A program made the position numbers and the translations under genes. The notes beneath the pieces are model-generated. The model was given only the letters and a program-made list of their open reading frames with translations. It was not told the DNA's origin and searched no databases. A stretch of 37,317 nucleotides of DNA from positions 1-37,317 of the forward strand of contig PFKE01000152.1 of NCBI GenBank assembly GCA_002784145.1, given 5' to 3'. Shown here piece after piece: positions 1 to 7,794 of this stretch. Source of the stretch: Flavobacteriaceae bacterium CG_4_10_14_3_um_filter_33_47. Lineage in GTDB: Bacteria; Bacteroidota; Bacteroidia; Flavobacteriales; Flavobacteriaceae. Each line of letters starts with the position of its first letter. The stretch's first letter is position 1.

Positions 1-111
1 TGTAGTTAAATCAATTTACTGATTTTCAGTAAGATGAACAACTTTTTTCTTTTAATTCATAATGCACAACGGGTTAATGGAAATAAAATGATATTTATTT
101 AAGGCTATTAT

Positions 112-119
112 TATTTTTG
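112..119 (+). promoter_or_regulatory. Bacteroidota-type -7 element upstream of rlmD
   Basis: TATTTTTG fits the Bacteroidota -7 consensus TAnnTTTG. It ends only four bases before the rlmD ATG, so the transcript may be leaderless or nearly so. No TTTG box lies 19 bases upstream, so the assignment rests on the -7 element alone. Confidence 0.4.
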
Positions 120-123
120 CAGC

Positions 124-1548
124 ATGTCAAGAAAAACCATAAAACAAGTTTTTACCCATATTGAAGTTATGGATGCCGGTGCCAAAGGTAAAACCATAGC
201 CAAAGCACCAGATGGAAGAGTTATTTTTATCTCCAATGCCGTTCCCGGTGATGTAATTGATGTGCAAACCTTAAAAAAACGCAAAGCCTATTACGAAGGC
301 AAAGCCATTTTGTTTCATAAGCGGTCAGAAAAACGCACAGAACCTGTTTGCGAACATTTTGGTGTTTGTGGTGGTTGCAAATGGCAAGATATGGCTTATG
401 AGTATCAACTGTATTATAAACAAAAGGAAGTTATTAATAATTTAACCCGAATTGGTCATATAGTATTACCAGAGGTAACCCCTATTTTAGGTTGTGAAAA
501 CCCTTATTTCTACCGAAATAAAATGGAGTTTTCTTTTAGCGACTCTCGTTGGTTAACCTTAGAGGAAATACAATCTGACAAAGATTTAGGCGATAAAAAT
601 GCTTTAGGATTCCATATTCCCGGCATGTGGGATAAAATATTGGATTTAAAAGCATGTCACTTACAAGAAGACCCTTCAAATACCATAAGAAATACTGTTA
701 AAGCATTTGCTGTAGAGCACCATCTTGAGTTTTTTAATACCAGAAACCAAACAGGATTTTTACGCACTTTAATGATTCGTACCTCAAGTACTGGAGATGT
801 TATGGTATTAATTCAATTCTTCAAAGAAGATGTTAGTAAAAGAGAAGTCCTCTTAAATTTTATATCAGAACGTTTTCCTGAAATAACCTCCTTATTGTAT
901 GTTATCAACAGCAAAGCAAATGATACCCTTTATGACCAAGAGATTATTTGTTTTAAAGGCTTGGATCACATTTTTGAAGAGATGGAAGGATTGAAATTTA
1001 AAATTAATGCCAAATCCTTTTATCAAACAAATTCTAAACAAGCGTATGAACTTTACAAAATAACAAGGGATTTTGCTGGACTTACAGGTCAAGAATTGGT
1101 ATACGATTTATACACCGGCACTGGAACCATTGCTCAATTTATAGCCAAACAAGCAAAAAAAGTGGTAGGTATTGAAGCTGTACCTGATGCTATTATTGCT
1201 GCCAAAGAAAATGCACAATTAAATGGCATTAAAAACGTTGAGTTTTATGTTGGTGATATGAAGCAGGTTTTTAACGAGTCTTTTATAACGGAGCATGGTC
1301 AACCAGACGTTGTTATTACAGATCCGCCACGCGATGGTATGCATAAAGATGTGGTAGAACAACTGTTGCATATGGCACCAAAAAAAGTGGTTTATGTAAG
1401 CTGTAACAGTGCCACCCAAGCAAGAGACTTAGCGCTTATGGATGCTGTTTATAAAGTAACCAAAATTCAATCGGTAGACATGTTTCCACAAACATTTCAT
1501 GTAGAAAATGTTGTACTTTTGGAAAAACGATCCAATAAGAATCCATAA
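124..1548 (+). CDS. rlmD: 23S rRNA (uracil-C5)-methyltransferase RlmD
   Basis: This 474-residue protein fits the RlmD/RumA family, which uses S-adenosylmethionine to methylate a uridine (U1939 in E. coli numbering) of 23S rRNA. An N-terminal TRAM-like region (about residues 8-65) precedes an iron-sulfur cysteine set, C76-x5-C82-x2-C85 plus C178 in LKACHLQ, as in the [4Fe-4S] members. The C-terminal half is a Rossmann methyltransferase with VYDLYTGTGTIAQF as the SAM motif and DPPRDGM as motif IV. VVYVSCNSATQARDL carries the catalytic Cys (C427) and Gln/Asn context of the uracil methyltransferases. The length is normal for the family. The DUF6452 gene follows after 20 bases, so the two may be co-transcribed. 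The start is the first ATG after the -7 element. The choice of U1939 rather than the RlmC or TrmA target is inferred from the TRAM and Fe-S combination. Confidence 0.93.
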   Translation: MSRKTIKQVFTHIEVMDAGAKGKTIAKAPDGRVIFISNAVPGDVIDVQTLKKRKAYYEGKAILFHKRSEKRTEPVCEHFGVCGGCKWQDMAYEYQLYYKQKEVINNLTRIGHIVLPEVTPILGCENPYFYRNKMEFSFSDSRWLTLEEIQSDKDLGDKNALGFHIPGMWDKILDLKACHLQEDPSNTIRNTVKAFAVEHHLEFFNTRNQTGFLRTLMIRTSSTGDVMVLIQFFKEDVSKREVLLNFISERFPEITSLLYVINSKANDTLYDQEIICFKGLDHIFEEMEGLKFKINAKSFYQTNSKQAYELYKITRDFAGLTGQELVYDLYTGTGTIAQFIAKQAKKVVGIEAVPDAIIAAKENAQLNGIKNVEFYVGDMKQVFNESFITEHGQPDVVITDPPRDGMHKDVVEQLLHMAPKKVVYVSCNSATQARDLALMDAVYKVTKIQSVDMFPQTFHVENVVLLEKRSNKNP

Positions 1549-1553
1549 CTTTG
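1546..1553 (+). promoter_or_regulatory. Possible -7 element overlapping the rlmD stop
   Basis: TAACTTTG matches the TAnnTTTG consensus. It begins with the TAA stop codon of rlmD and lies 15 bases before the ATG of the DUF6452 gene. It could give the downstream pair its own promoter. No TTTG box is found at the usual 19-base spacing. Confidence 0.3.
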
Positions 1554-1568
1554 AAGTTTTAAAACCAC

Positions 1569-2111
1569 ATGAACTATTATAAATTTTTAGCGATACTTTT
1601 TGGAATTATTACCCTTTTTTCAATGGGTTGTGAGCCTGATGATATTTGTCCGGAAAGTACCCCAACCACACCCAATTTAATCATACGCTTTTATGATGTT
1701 TCAATTCAGGAAAGCAAAAAAAATGTGTTTGGTTTGCGCGTTCAGGGTGTTGGCAATAACAGCCCATTAACCAATTTTAATGTGGTAACCACAGATTCCA
1801 TTGTGCTACCATTAAAAACAGATGCTACCACTACTTCATTTACTCTTCATAAAGAATATACCTTTGATGATAATGATACCCCAGATGATACCAGTGATGA
1901 TATGATAGGTGGCAATGAAGATGTTATTACCATTAATTATACCACCGAACAAGTTTATGTTTCAAGAGCTTGCGGCTTTAAATCCATTTTTAAAAACGTA
2001 ACACTTACCATTAATGGTGATAGTGAAAACTGGATACAATCAAAAGAATCCTTAAACGACAATCAATCTGTAGAAGATGAAACATCAGCACATTTCAAGT
2101 TATTTCATTAG
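1569..2111 (+). CDS. DUF6452 family lipoprotein
   Basis: The 180-residue protein begins with a short signal peptide (residues 1-20) and a lipobox-like LFSMGC, with C21 as the predicted lipidated cysteine, so it should be a cell-envelope lipoprotein. The mature part is rich in Thr, Asn and Asp and holds an acidic stretch (about residues 97-115, with the pattern DDNDTPDDTSDD) that could bind calcium. It resembles the DUF6452 family, usually found next to a DUF6048 gene in Flavobacteriia, and that pairing is seen here. Its last 35 bases overlap the start of the next gene in another frame. The function is unknown; the pair may form an envelope complex, which is inference from conserved adjacency. 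Confidence 0.8.
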   Translation: MNYYKFLAILFGIITLFSMGCEPDDICPESTPTTPNLIIRFYDVSIQESKKNVFGLRVQGVGNNSPLTNFNVVTTDSIVLPLKTDATTTSFTLHKEYTFDDNDTPDDTSDDMIGGNEDVITINYTTEQVYVSRACGFKSIFKNVTLTINGDSENWIQSKESLNDNQSVEDETSAHFKLFH

Positions 2112-2808
2112 CCTTAGCTTTTTTTTGCTATTTGTTGTATCCTCTCAGGCACAAAACGACAGCATTATAAGTACGGTAAACGACTCCATAAAAATAAAAT
2201 TAAAATACGGACTGCGTGTTGGTGCCGATGCCGGAAAACTTCTTCGCTCTTTTTTAGATGACGACTATACTGGTTTTGAAGTGAATGCTGACTACCGAAT
2301 TAAAAGAGCTTTATACATTGCTGGCGAACTGGGCATTGAAGAAAAAATTACAACCAACGACTTTCTCGATATTACCACCTCTGGCACGTACTTAAAAGCT
2401 GGAATAGATTATAACCTCTATAAAAATTGGTTGGATATGGACAACATGATTTATACTGGTTTTCGAATTGGGGCCTCCACTTTTAGCCAAACCATTAATA
2501 ATTTTACGGTTTTTCATACCAATCAATATTGGCAACCTCAGTTTAGCTCAGCTGAATCTCAAAAATTCAATGATTTAACTGCTTTCTGGGTAGAACTCAT
2601 AATAGGCATCAAAGCAGAATTATTTAACAATCTATATTTAGGGCTTAATGTTCAATTAAAAGGATTGGTTAGTGAAACGGTTCCTGAAAATTTTGAAAAT
2701 GTTTATATTCCAGGATTCAACAAAACCTTCGATAGCAGTGGCATAGGTGTTGGTTATGGTTATACGGTTTCGTATTTAATTCCATTGTATAAAAAAGATA
2801 AAAATTAG
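2077..2808 (+). CDS. DUF6048 family outer-membrane beta-barrel-like protein
   Basis: This 243-residue protein starts with a signal peptide (about residues 1-26, hydrophobic FISLSFFLLFVVSS, likely cleavage after SSQA). Alternating strands rich in Tyr and Gly follow, such as ALYIAGELGIEE, MIYTGFRIGAS and GIGVGYGYTVSYLIPL, with an aromatic C-terminal strand, as in a small outer-membrane beta barrel. The start at 2077 is required, because no later Met precedes the hydrophobic core; the frame therefore overlaps the DUF6452 gene by 35 bases, which suggests translational coupling. Family and context match DUF6048. The function is unknown. Confidence 0.8.
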   Translation: MKHQHISSYFISLSFFLLFVVSSQAQNDSIISTVNDSIKIKLKYGLRVGADAGKLLRSFLDDDYTGFEVNADYRIKRALYIAGELGIEEKITTNDFLDITTSGTYLKAGIDYNLYKNWLDMDNMIYTGFRIGASTFSQTINNFTVFHTNQYWQPQFSSAESQKFNDLTAFWVELIIGIKAELFNNLYLGLNVQLKGLVSETVPENFENVYIPGFNKTFDSSGIGVGYGYTVSYLIPLYKKDKN

Positions 2809-2883
2809 TTATCATCAGTGTTCTTCACATATATTAGGCTTTTTAGTTGTTTTATGTTAAATTAACTAATTCAAACCATTCTA

Positions 2884-3255
2884 ATGATACACACTATTTT
2901 TAATAAAGAAACCAATATCCTTGAAACACAATTTAAAGATGACGTTTTTTTAAATGAGATTATAGATTACATTATAACTACTAAAGAAAATAAAAGCTAT
3001 CCAAGAACCTTAAAAATTCTAACGGATTCTAAACATGCTGTTTTTAAATTTACTGTTAGTGATTTAAACGCTATCCTTTCTGAAAATGTTGAGTCTTTAA
3101 AAAATTATGATGCTATTATTGATTCTATCATTATTGCTAGTCCACAAACAGCTGCCCTTAGCCTATTATATCAAGAATTAGCGAAAAATGATAAATACCA
3201 TTTTGATGTGTTTTCTTCGCACGAAGCTGCCTTACGCTGGCTGAATACTTTTTAA
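2884..3255 (+). CDS. Small STAS/SpoIIAA-like hypothetical protein
   Basis: The 123-residue protein has no signal peptide or membrane segment. Its pattern of short strands and helices (strand 1 MIHTIFNKETNILETQF, LKILTDSKHAVFKFT, DSIIIASPQTAALSLLYQ, and a C-terminal HEAALRWLNTF) resembles the SpoIIAA/STAS-like fold of small flavobacterial cytosolic proteins. The closing EAALRWL motif is typical of that group. It stands alone between the DUF6048 gene and a convergent small minus-strand gene. No catalytic residues can be identified. The function is unknown. Confidence 0.7.
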   Translation: MIHTIFNKETNILETQFKDDVFLNEIIDYIITTKENKSYPRTLKILTDSKHAVFKFTVSDLNAILSENVESLKNYDAIIDSIIIASPQTAALSLLYQELAKNDKYHFDVFSSHEAALRWLNTF

Positions 3256-3285
3256 AACCTTTAAGAACACTTTCATAAAAAATTG

Positions 3286-3465
3286 TTACGCACCTTTTAA
3301 AGTATCTGCACCATCCAACAACCCAATGAGTTCCTGAGGATTGTGGATTAAAACAGGAATATGTTGTGGACAGATGTAAAACTTACTGTCTTTATGATAA
3401 AATTTGGTAACAGGTGTTTCCATGGAGGATTTTTTACACACAATACAGGTTTTTCTATGGCTCAT
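3286..3465 (-). CDS. Small Cys-rich (zinc-finger-like) protein, 59 residues
   Basis: Read on the minus strand, an uninterrupted 59-codon frame runs from ATG at 3465 to TAA at 3288-3286. The protein starts MSHRKTCIVCKKSS and holds C7-x2-C10 and C32-x2-H35 (ICPQH), a likely zinc-binding knuckle pair, followed by an amphipathic end (NPQELIGLLDGADTL). A purine-rich AAGATAAAGAG lies just before the ATG. The plus-strand frame over the same bases encodes a Phe-rich, low-complexity protein and looks like a shadow. Stop codons converge with the preceding plus-strand gene (30-base gap). Many Flavobacteriaceae carry very small Cys-rich proteins of this kind. The function is unknown. Confidence 0.65.
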   Translation of the reverse strand: MSHRKTCIVCKKSSMETPVTKFYHKDSKFYICPQHIPVLIHNPQELIGLLDGADTLKGA

Positions 3466-3697
3466 CTCTTTATCTTTTTTAAATCTTCAACAAAGCTCTT
3501 TCTATTTTTTTTCTTAAAAACTAATATTGGTCATACTTTTATTTTTTTATAAAAAAGACGGCTTAAAAATACTCATTATTCCGCATTTGTTTTATAATCA
3601 AATAAATTATATTTTAGTGGATTTATAACCGTAAACCAACCGAAATGAATTCACAAAAACAGAACGTCTCCACGCTCTAGATTCTCTTAGAGCCATT

Positions 3698-4852
3698 ATG
3701 ATGATGCTTGGCATTGTTTTACATTCTTCAAATACGTATGTTGTAGCAGATTATGGAGCTTCGTGGCCATTAAAAGACCCTATAAGTACCAGTTTGTATT
3801 TAGACTGGATTTCTAGCTTTATTCATGCTTTTAGAATGCCCATTTTCTTTATAGTTGCGGGTTTTTTCGCTTCGCTGCTTTTTCATGAACGTTCATCTAT
3901 GAAAATGATAAAAAACAGAACAAATCGTATCCTTTTACCATTTATTGTTTTTGTTGTTTTATTGTGGCCTTTAGTTATGATAGGATTCACTTATTCTAAT
4001 ATTGTTTTTGCAAAAGGAAATAATCCATGGATCACAGCTTTAGAAATGTTTTCAAATCTAAATGCTTTTATTCCAGGTCATACCATGCACTTATGGTTTT
4101 TGTACTATTTGGTTTTATTTTCAATATCCTCTTTCATCGTTGGATTGGTCTTTAAAAAATGGTCTTGGTTTACTACCAAATCAAGTCAGGTATTTACATT
4201 TGTTATTCAAAGACCTTTTCTAAAGATGCTTGTCTTTTCTTTAATAACGTTTCTCCTGTTATTAACTATGAATCGGCCATGGGTTGCAACCTCATTGAGT
4301 TTTACACCAGATTTTAATACCTTTATTTTTTACGCCTTCTTTTATTTCTTTGGATGGATTTTGTTCAAATCTAAATCTTATTTAAATAGTTTTATGGCGT
4401 ATGACTGGATGTTTACCATTTTAGGATTAATACTATTTACAAGCTATTTTTTAATGGATACTTCCAATATCTCTCTTCAGCTTATTATGGCTATAAAATC
4501 TGTAAATGTATGGCTGTTTATTTTTGGGTTTATAGGCCTTTTTTTACGTTATGGCAGTAAACATTCTATCGTGATGCGCTACGTATCAGATTCGTCTTAT
4601 TGGGTTTATTTATTGCATTTACCATTAACGGCTTTTTTACCAAGTTTAATCTTAGGATTTGCTATTCCAGCATTTTTAAAGTTTGTATTGGTTATGACCG
4701 GAACTGCCTTGGTTTGTTTTGTATCGTATCATTATATGGTGAGGTCTAGTTTTATTGGTAAATTTTTAAATGGGAGAACCTATTCACGAAAACTTAAAGA
4801 CATAAAATCTGAACCCATTATAAACGGAAGCGTTAAAAAAGTGAATGCTTAA
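3698..4852 (+). CDS. Membrane acyltransferase (acyltransferase 3 family), N terminus frameshifted
   Basis: The open frame gives 384 residues with about ten membrane segments and the acyltransferase-3 features GIVLHSS (conserved His), FRMPIFFIVAGFFASLL, LWFLYYLVLF and SYWVYLLHLPL. Such proteins move acyl groups to sugars, lipids or glycans on the membrane. The frame opens in the middle of the family's N-terminal motif: bases 3662-3697, in the same frame, read ERLHALDSLRAI, but no start codon precedes them. The natural ATG at 3645 (MNSQK) is one frame off and hits TAG at 3678. One extra A in the A5 run at 3655-3659 would give MNSQKTERLHALDSLRAI and a normal 402-residue protein. The gene is either frameshifted or carries a sequencing error; initiation at 3698 would lose the conserved Arg. 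Confidence 0.8.
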   Translation: MMMLGIVLHSSNTYVVADYGASWPLKDPISTSLYLDWISSFIHAFRMPIFFIVAGFFASLLFHERSSMKMIKNRTNRILLPFIVFVVLLWPLVMIGFTYSNIVFAKGNNPWITALEMFSNLNAFIPGHTMHLWFLYYLVLFSISSFIVGLVFKKWSWFTTKSSQVFTFVIQRPFLKMLVFSLITFLLLLTMNRPWVATSLSFTPDFNTFIFYAFFYFFGWILFKSKSYLNSFMAYDWMFTILGLILFTSYFLMDTSNISLQLIMAIKSVNVWLFIFGFIGLFLRYGSKHSIVMRYVSDSSYWVYLLHLPLTAFLPSLILGFAIPAFLKFVLVMTGTALVCFVSYHYMVRSSFIGKFLNGRTYSRKLKDIKSEPIINGSVKKVNA

Positions 4853-4902
4853 ACTGATAAAAACTTTTAAAACTATAAATTTTTAAAATGGATATAAATT
4901 AA

Positions 4903-4922
4903 AATACGCACTAGTGCGTATT
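4903..4922. promoter_or_regulatory. Perfect 20-base palindrome upstream of the PAS histidine kinase
   Basis: AATACGCACTAGTGCGTATT is a perfect inverted repeat of 10+10 bases centred on CTAG, lying 91 bases before the kinase start. It is much more GC-rich than its surroundings and has no T-run after it, so it looks more like a dimeric regulator operator than a terminator. A second small inverted repeat (ATGGC-TATT-GCCAT, 4953-4966) lies between it and the gene. The cognate regulator is unknown. Confidence 0.45.
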
Positions 4923-5012
4923 GCGCATTAACTTAAAAAGCCCTAAATTCACATGGCTATTGCCATCAATCAACGCCAATTCATAACATAGTCATATTAA
5001 ATAATTTAATAC

Positions 5013-6269
5013 ATGATTATGCATACCAAACCTACTTATCAAGAGCAAGAAAGAGAGCTTGCAAAAATTAAAACGCAGTATAAACGTCTTAAATTAAAAT
5101 TTGACACTCAACTTAAAGCCCCTAAAAAGAGTACCAATAAATTGGAACCGCATATTGATGACTATTTCCTTGGAGATTTCAACAGATTTAAACAACTCAT
5201 CAAGAATTCGTTTGACATGATTTTGCTTATGGATTCCAACGGAATTCAACAATATGTTAGTGAATCATGCGAAAAAATACTTGGGTTTAAACAAGAAGAA
5301 CTTATGGGCATTTCTGTTATTGAAAAGATGATTCATCCAGACGATCAGGAATCTACCAAAAAAGATTTTTTTGACATGATTGAAAATAAGGCTCATGGAG
5401 GTGCACAGTACAGACATCTGCATAAAAATGGAAGCTGGGTTTATCTGGAAGCATACGGAACCAATCAATTAGACAATCCTTTAATTCAATCGGTTGTCCT
5501 TAACGTTCGCGATATTACAGAACGAAAACAGGCAGAACAACGTATTAAAGAAAATGACATTCGCTTACAAAATCTTACGGCTGCAAAAGACAAACTCTTT
5601 TCCATCATAGCACACGATTTAAGAAGTCCGTTTAATGCCATTTTAGGCTTTTCGGAACTATTGAGCAATAACCCAAAAGATTTTGAAACAGATGAATCTA
5701 AAAAGTACATAGAAATCATTAATTCATGTGCCAAAAATACGCTGGTCTTACTTGATAATTTGTTAAACTGGACCTATTCACAAACTGGAGAACTTGTTTA
5801 CAAACCAGAAAACCTTAATTTATCATCTGTTTTTCAAGACCTATTGGAAACATCAAATTCCATTGCAAAAATTAAAAACATCTCTTTAAGGTATATTCAA
5901 TCAGAAGCTATTGAAATTTATACCGATGTAACCATGTTAAAAATAGTTTTGAGAAACCTTATTAATAACGCCATAAAATTCACAAATTCAAATGGTGAAA
6001 TCGTTATGTATGCAGTAAGAAATCAAAGCCATGTTGAAATTACAGTTTCAGATAATGGTGTTGGTATCAATAAAGAAATATGTAAAAATCTGTTCAACAT
6101 TTCAACCAATATAACATCTCCTGGTACGACCAATGAAAAAGGTTCTGGTTTAGGATTAATTCTTTGTAAAGAGTTTGTTGAAAAGATTGGAGGAACCATT
6201 TGGGTTGAAAGCGAAGAAGGAAAAGGTAGTGACTTTATAGTTTCCTTACCTTTATACAAAGCATTATGA
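5013..6269 (+). CDS. PAS domain sensor histidine kinase
   Basis: This 418-residue protein has no membrane segment, so it is probably a cytosolic sensor. It begins with a Lys/Glu-rich coiled coil (residues 8-35). A PAS/PAC unit covers about residues 58-172 (FDMILLMDSNGIQQYVSESCEKILGF to VVLNVRDITERKQAE). The HisKA domain carries the phospho-acceptor H201 in SIIAHDLRSPFNAILGF. The ATPase domain has the N box (LRNLINNAIKFT), G1 (DNGVGI) and G2 (GSGLGLILCKEF). The first ATG is used; a second ATG two codons on (5019) is equally possible. No response regulator is adjacent, so it is an orphan kinase in this window. The palindrome at 4903-4922 may control it. Confidence 0.92.
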   Translation: MIMHTKPTYQEQERELAKIKTQYKRLKLKFDTQLKAPKKSTNKLEPHIDDYFLGDFNRFKQLIKNSFDMILLMDSNGIQQYVSESCEKILGFKQEELMGISVIEKMIHPDDQESTKKDFFDMIENKAHGGAQYRHLHKNGSWVYLEAYGTNQLDNPLIQSVVLNVRDITERKQAEQRIKENDIRLQNLTAAKDKLFSIIAHDLRSPFNAILGFSELLSNNPKDFETDESKKYIEIINSCAKNTLVLLDNLLNWTYSQTGELVYKPENLNLSSVFQDLLETSNSIAKIKNISLRYIQSEAIEIYTDVTMLKIVLRNLINNAIKFTNSNGEIVMYAVRNQSHVEITVSDNGVGINKEICKNLFNISTNITSPGTTNEKGSGLGLILCKEFVEKIGGTIWVESEEGKGSDFIVSLPLYKAL

Positions 6270-6476
6270 GCAGCAAATCAATAGAATAAAGCATTAAGAA
6301 TAAAATTATGATATGGATAAACTGGAACAGCTAAGCAAATTTGGATGATTTCACTTGCTTTTAAAAAATACACAACACTGCGTATGGTCTGAAACACTTG
6401 ATAAAAAAGGCTTTCCATATGAAAAACAATAAAGGCTAGCTCCTAAGAAACCTGTATAAACATAACACCTAAAACC
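6270..6476. other. Intergenic region with a possible decayed small reading frame
   Basis: This 207-base gap lies between the convergent kinase and RNA methyltransferase genes and holds no intact gene. From ATG at 6313 to TAA at 6430-6432 one frame stays open except for a single TGA at 6346. The part after it reads with normal composition and ends GFPYEKQ. It may be a remnant or chance. No terminator hairpin is visible. Confidence 0.3.
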
Positions 6477-7634
6477 CTAATTCATGTACTTCCCCTTTTT
6501 ACTTCCGGCATACATTTCATATTTTACCAAACGTGCTTCCAATTTGGCATTAAACAAATGTATTTTACGTGAAGGCCTTAAGCCTACATGTTTTAAGGCT
6601 TCCAGATTGCTGGTAATAAACCATGCATCGGTATTGGGGTAATGTTGTTTTAAGGTATCGCCAATAGCTTTGTAAAAGCTTTCCATATCTAAATTTAAAC
6701 GCTCCCCATACGGCGGATTAAACACCATATGCAGTTTGTCTTCGCCGCCTTTTTGGGTTTTAAAGAAATCTTCGTGTTTAATGTCAATAAAATCATCTAA
6801 CTGGGCATTTTTTACGTTTTCCTTGGCTTTGGCAACGGCACTTGGGGCTTTGTCGTACCCAATAATTTTATGATGAAAATCGCGGGTTTTACTAAGCAGA
6901 GACGCTTCAATTTTTTCAAACAAATCTACATCCCAATCCTGCCAACGCTCAAAAGCAAATTCCTTGCGCATTAAATTGGGCGGAATATTACAGGCTATCA
7001 TGGCGGCTTCAATAGGAATGGTACCACTTCCACACATAGGATCCATAAAATCGGATTGTCCGTCCCAGCCAGAAAGCATAATCAATCCTGCGGCCAAGAC
7101 TTCATTAATGGGTGCTATGTTGGTGGCCGTTTTGTAACCTCGTTTATGCAGCGAATCTCCAGAGGAATCTAAAGAAACCGTGCATTGTTTTCTATCAATA
7201 TGGATGTTAACCTTTAAATCTGGAAAGCGTAAATCTACATCTGGTCGTCCGCCGGTTTGCTCTCTAAACCTATCAACGATAGCATCTTTGGTTTTTTGGG
7301 CAATATAAAGTGAGTTGGTGAACAACTCTGAATGAATGGTTGCATCAATAGCCAATGTACCCGTAGGTTTTAAATACTGTTCCCAAGGCATTTCTTTAAT
7401 TTTATCATATAAATCCTGCTCGCCCTGAACCACAAAAGATTCTATAGGCTTTAGTATTTTAATAGCCGTACGCAACGCTAAATTGGCCTTGTACATAAAC
7501 CCTTTGTCTCCCGAAAAACTCACACTACGAATGCCTGTTTTTACATGGGAAGCACCAAGTTGAGTCAGTTCATTTGCCAATAAATCTTCAAAGCCAAAAA
7601 GGGTCTTGGCCAGCATTGTAAAATTATTCTCCAT
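6477..7634 (-). CDS. THUMP domain class I SAM-dependent RNA methyltransferase (RlmL/YpsC-like)
   Basis: The 385-residue protein fits the THUMP-containing RNA N2-guanine methyltransferases related to the N-terminal half of E. coli RlmL and to Bacillus YpsC. The N-terminal part (about 5-155) includes the ferredoxin-like and THUMP region, ending in LRFPDLKVNIHIDRKQCTVSLDSSGDSLHKRGY, a signature stretch of this group. SAM binding is shown by FMDPMCGSGTIPIEAAM (about residues 196-212) and the catalytic motif NPPYGERL starts at N306, the N-P-P-Y type used for exocyclic amino groups. It probably methylates G in 23S rRNA; the exact target is not decidable from sequence. It lacks the second, RlmK-like domain of the enterobacterial fusion, as is normal outside Gammaproteobacteria. 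The gene stands alone. Confidence 0.88.
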   Translation of the reverse strand: MENNFTMLAKTLFGFEDLLANELTQLGASHVKTGIRSVSFSGDKGFMYKANLALRTAIKILKPIESFVVQGEQDLYDKIKEMPWEQYLKPTGTLAIDATIHSELFTNSLYIAQKTKDAIVDRFREQTGGRPDVDLRFPDLKVNIHIDRKQCTVSLDSSGDSLHKRGYKTATNIAPINEVLAAGLIMLSGWDGQSDFMDPMCGSGTIPIEAAMIACNIPPNLMRKEFAFERWQDWDVDLFEKIEASLLSKTRDFHHKIIGYDKAPSAVAKAKENVKNAQLDDFIDIKHEDFFKTQKGGEDKLHMVFNPPYGERLNLDMESFYKAIGDTLKQHYPNTDAWFITSNLEALKHVGLRPSRKIHLFNAKLEARLVKYEMYAGSKKGKYMN

Positions 7635-7794
7635 TATTTACCATAAATAGATTACAAAAATAGCTTAATTTTGCGGTTAATTAATTGATTATTGAAAATA
7701 GGTTAAGGATTTAGGTGGCATCCTTTTTTTAAAAAACTAAAGATATCCCCAAAAATCTAACTGCAATATGTTGTGGAAACCTCATAAAAAAGAT

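Noticed and set aside
16-32. Small hairpin TTACTG-ATTTT-CAGTAA near the left edge, possible terminator of an upstream gene
   Set aside because: Only a six-base stem, AT-rich, and the T-run begins about ten bases later; the upstream gene is outside the window, so no call can be supported.
3361-3552. Plus-strand 63-codon frame
   Set aside because: Phe-rich low-complexity product, antisense to the convincing 59-residue Cys-rich frame and its upstream region; treated as a shadow.
3645-3700. Programmed -1 ribosomal frameshift as the firm explanation for the acyltransferase start
   Set aside because: AAA slippage is possible, but the A5 run is short, no stimulatory structure is evident and a sequencing or mutational deletion is simpler; kept only as an option in the finding.
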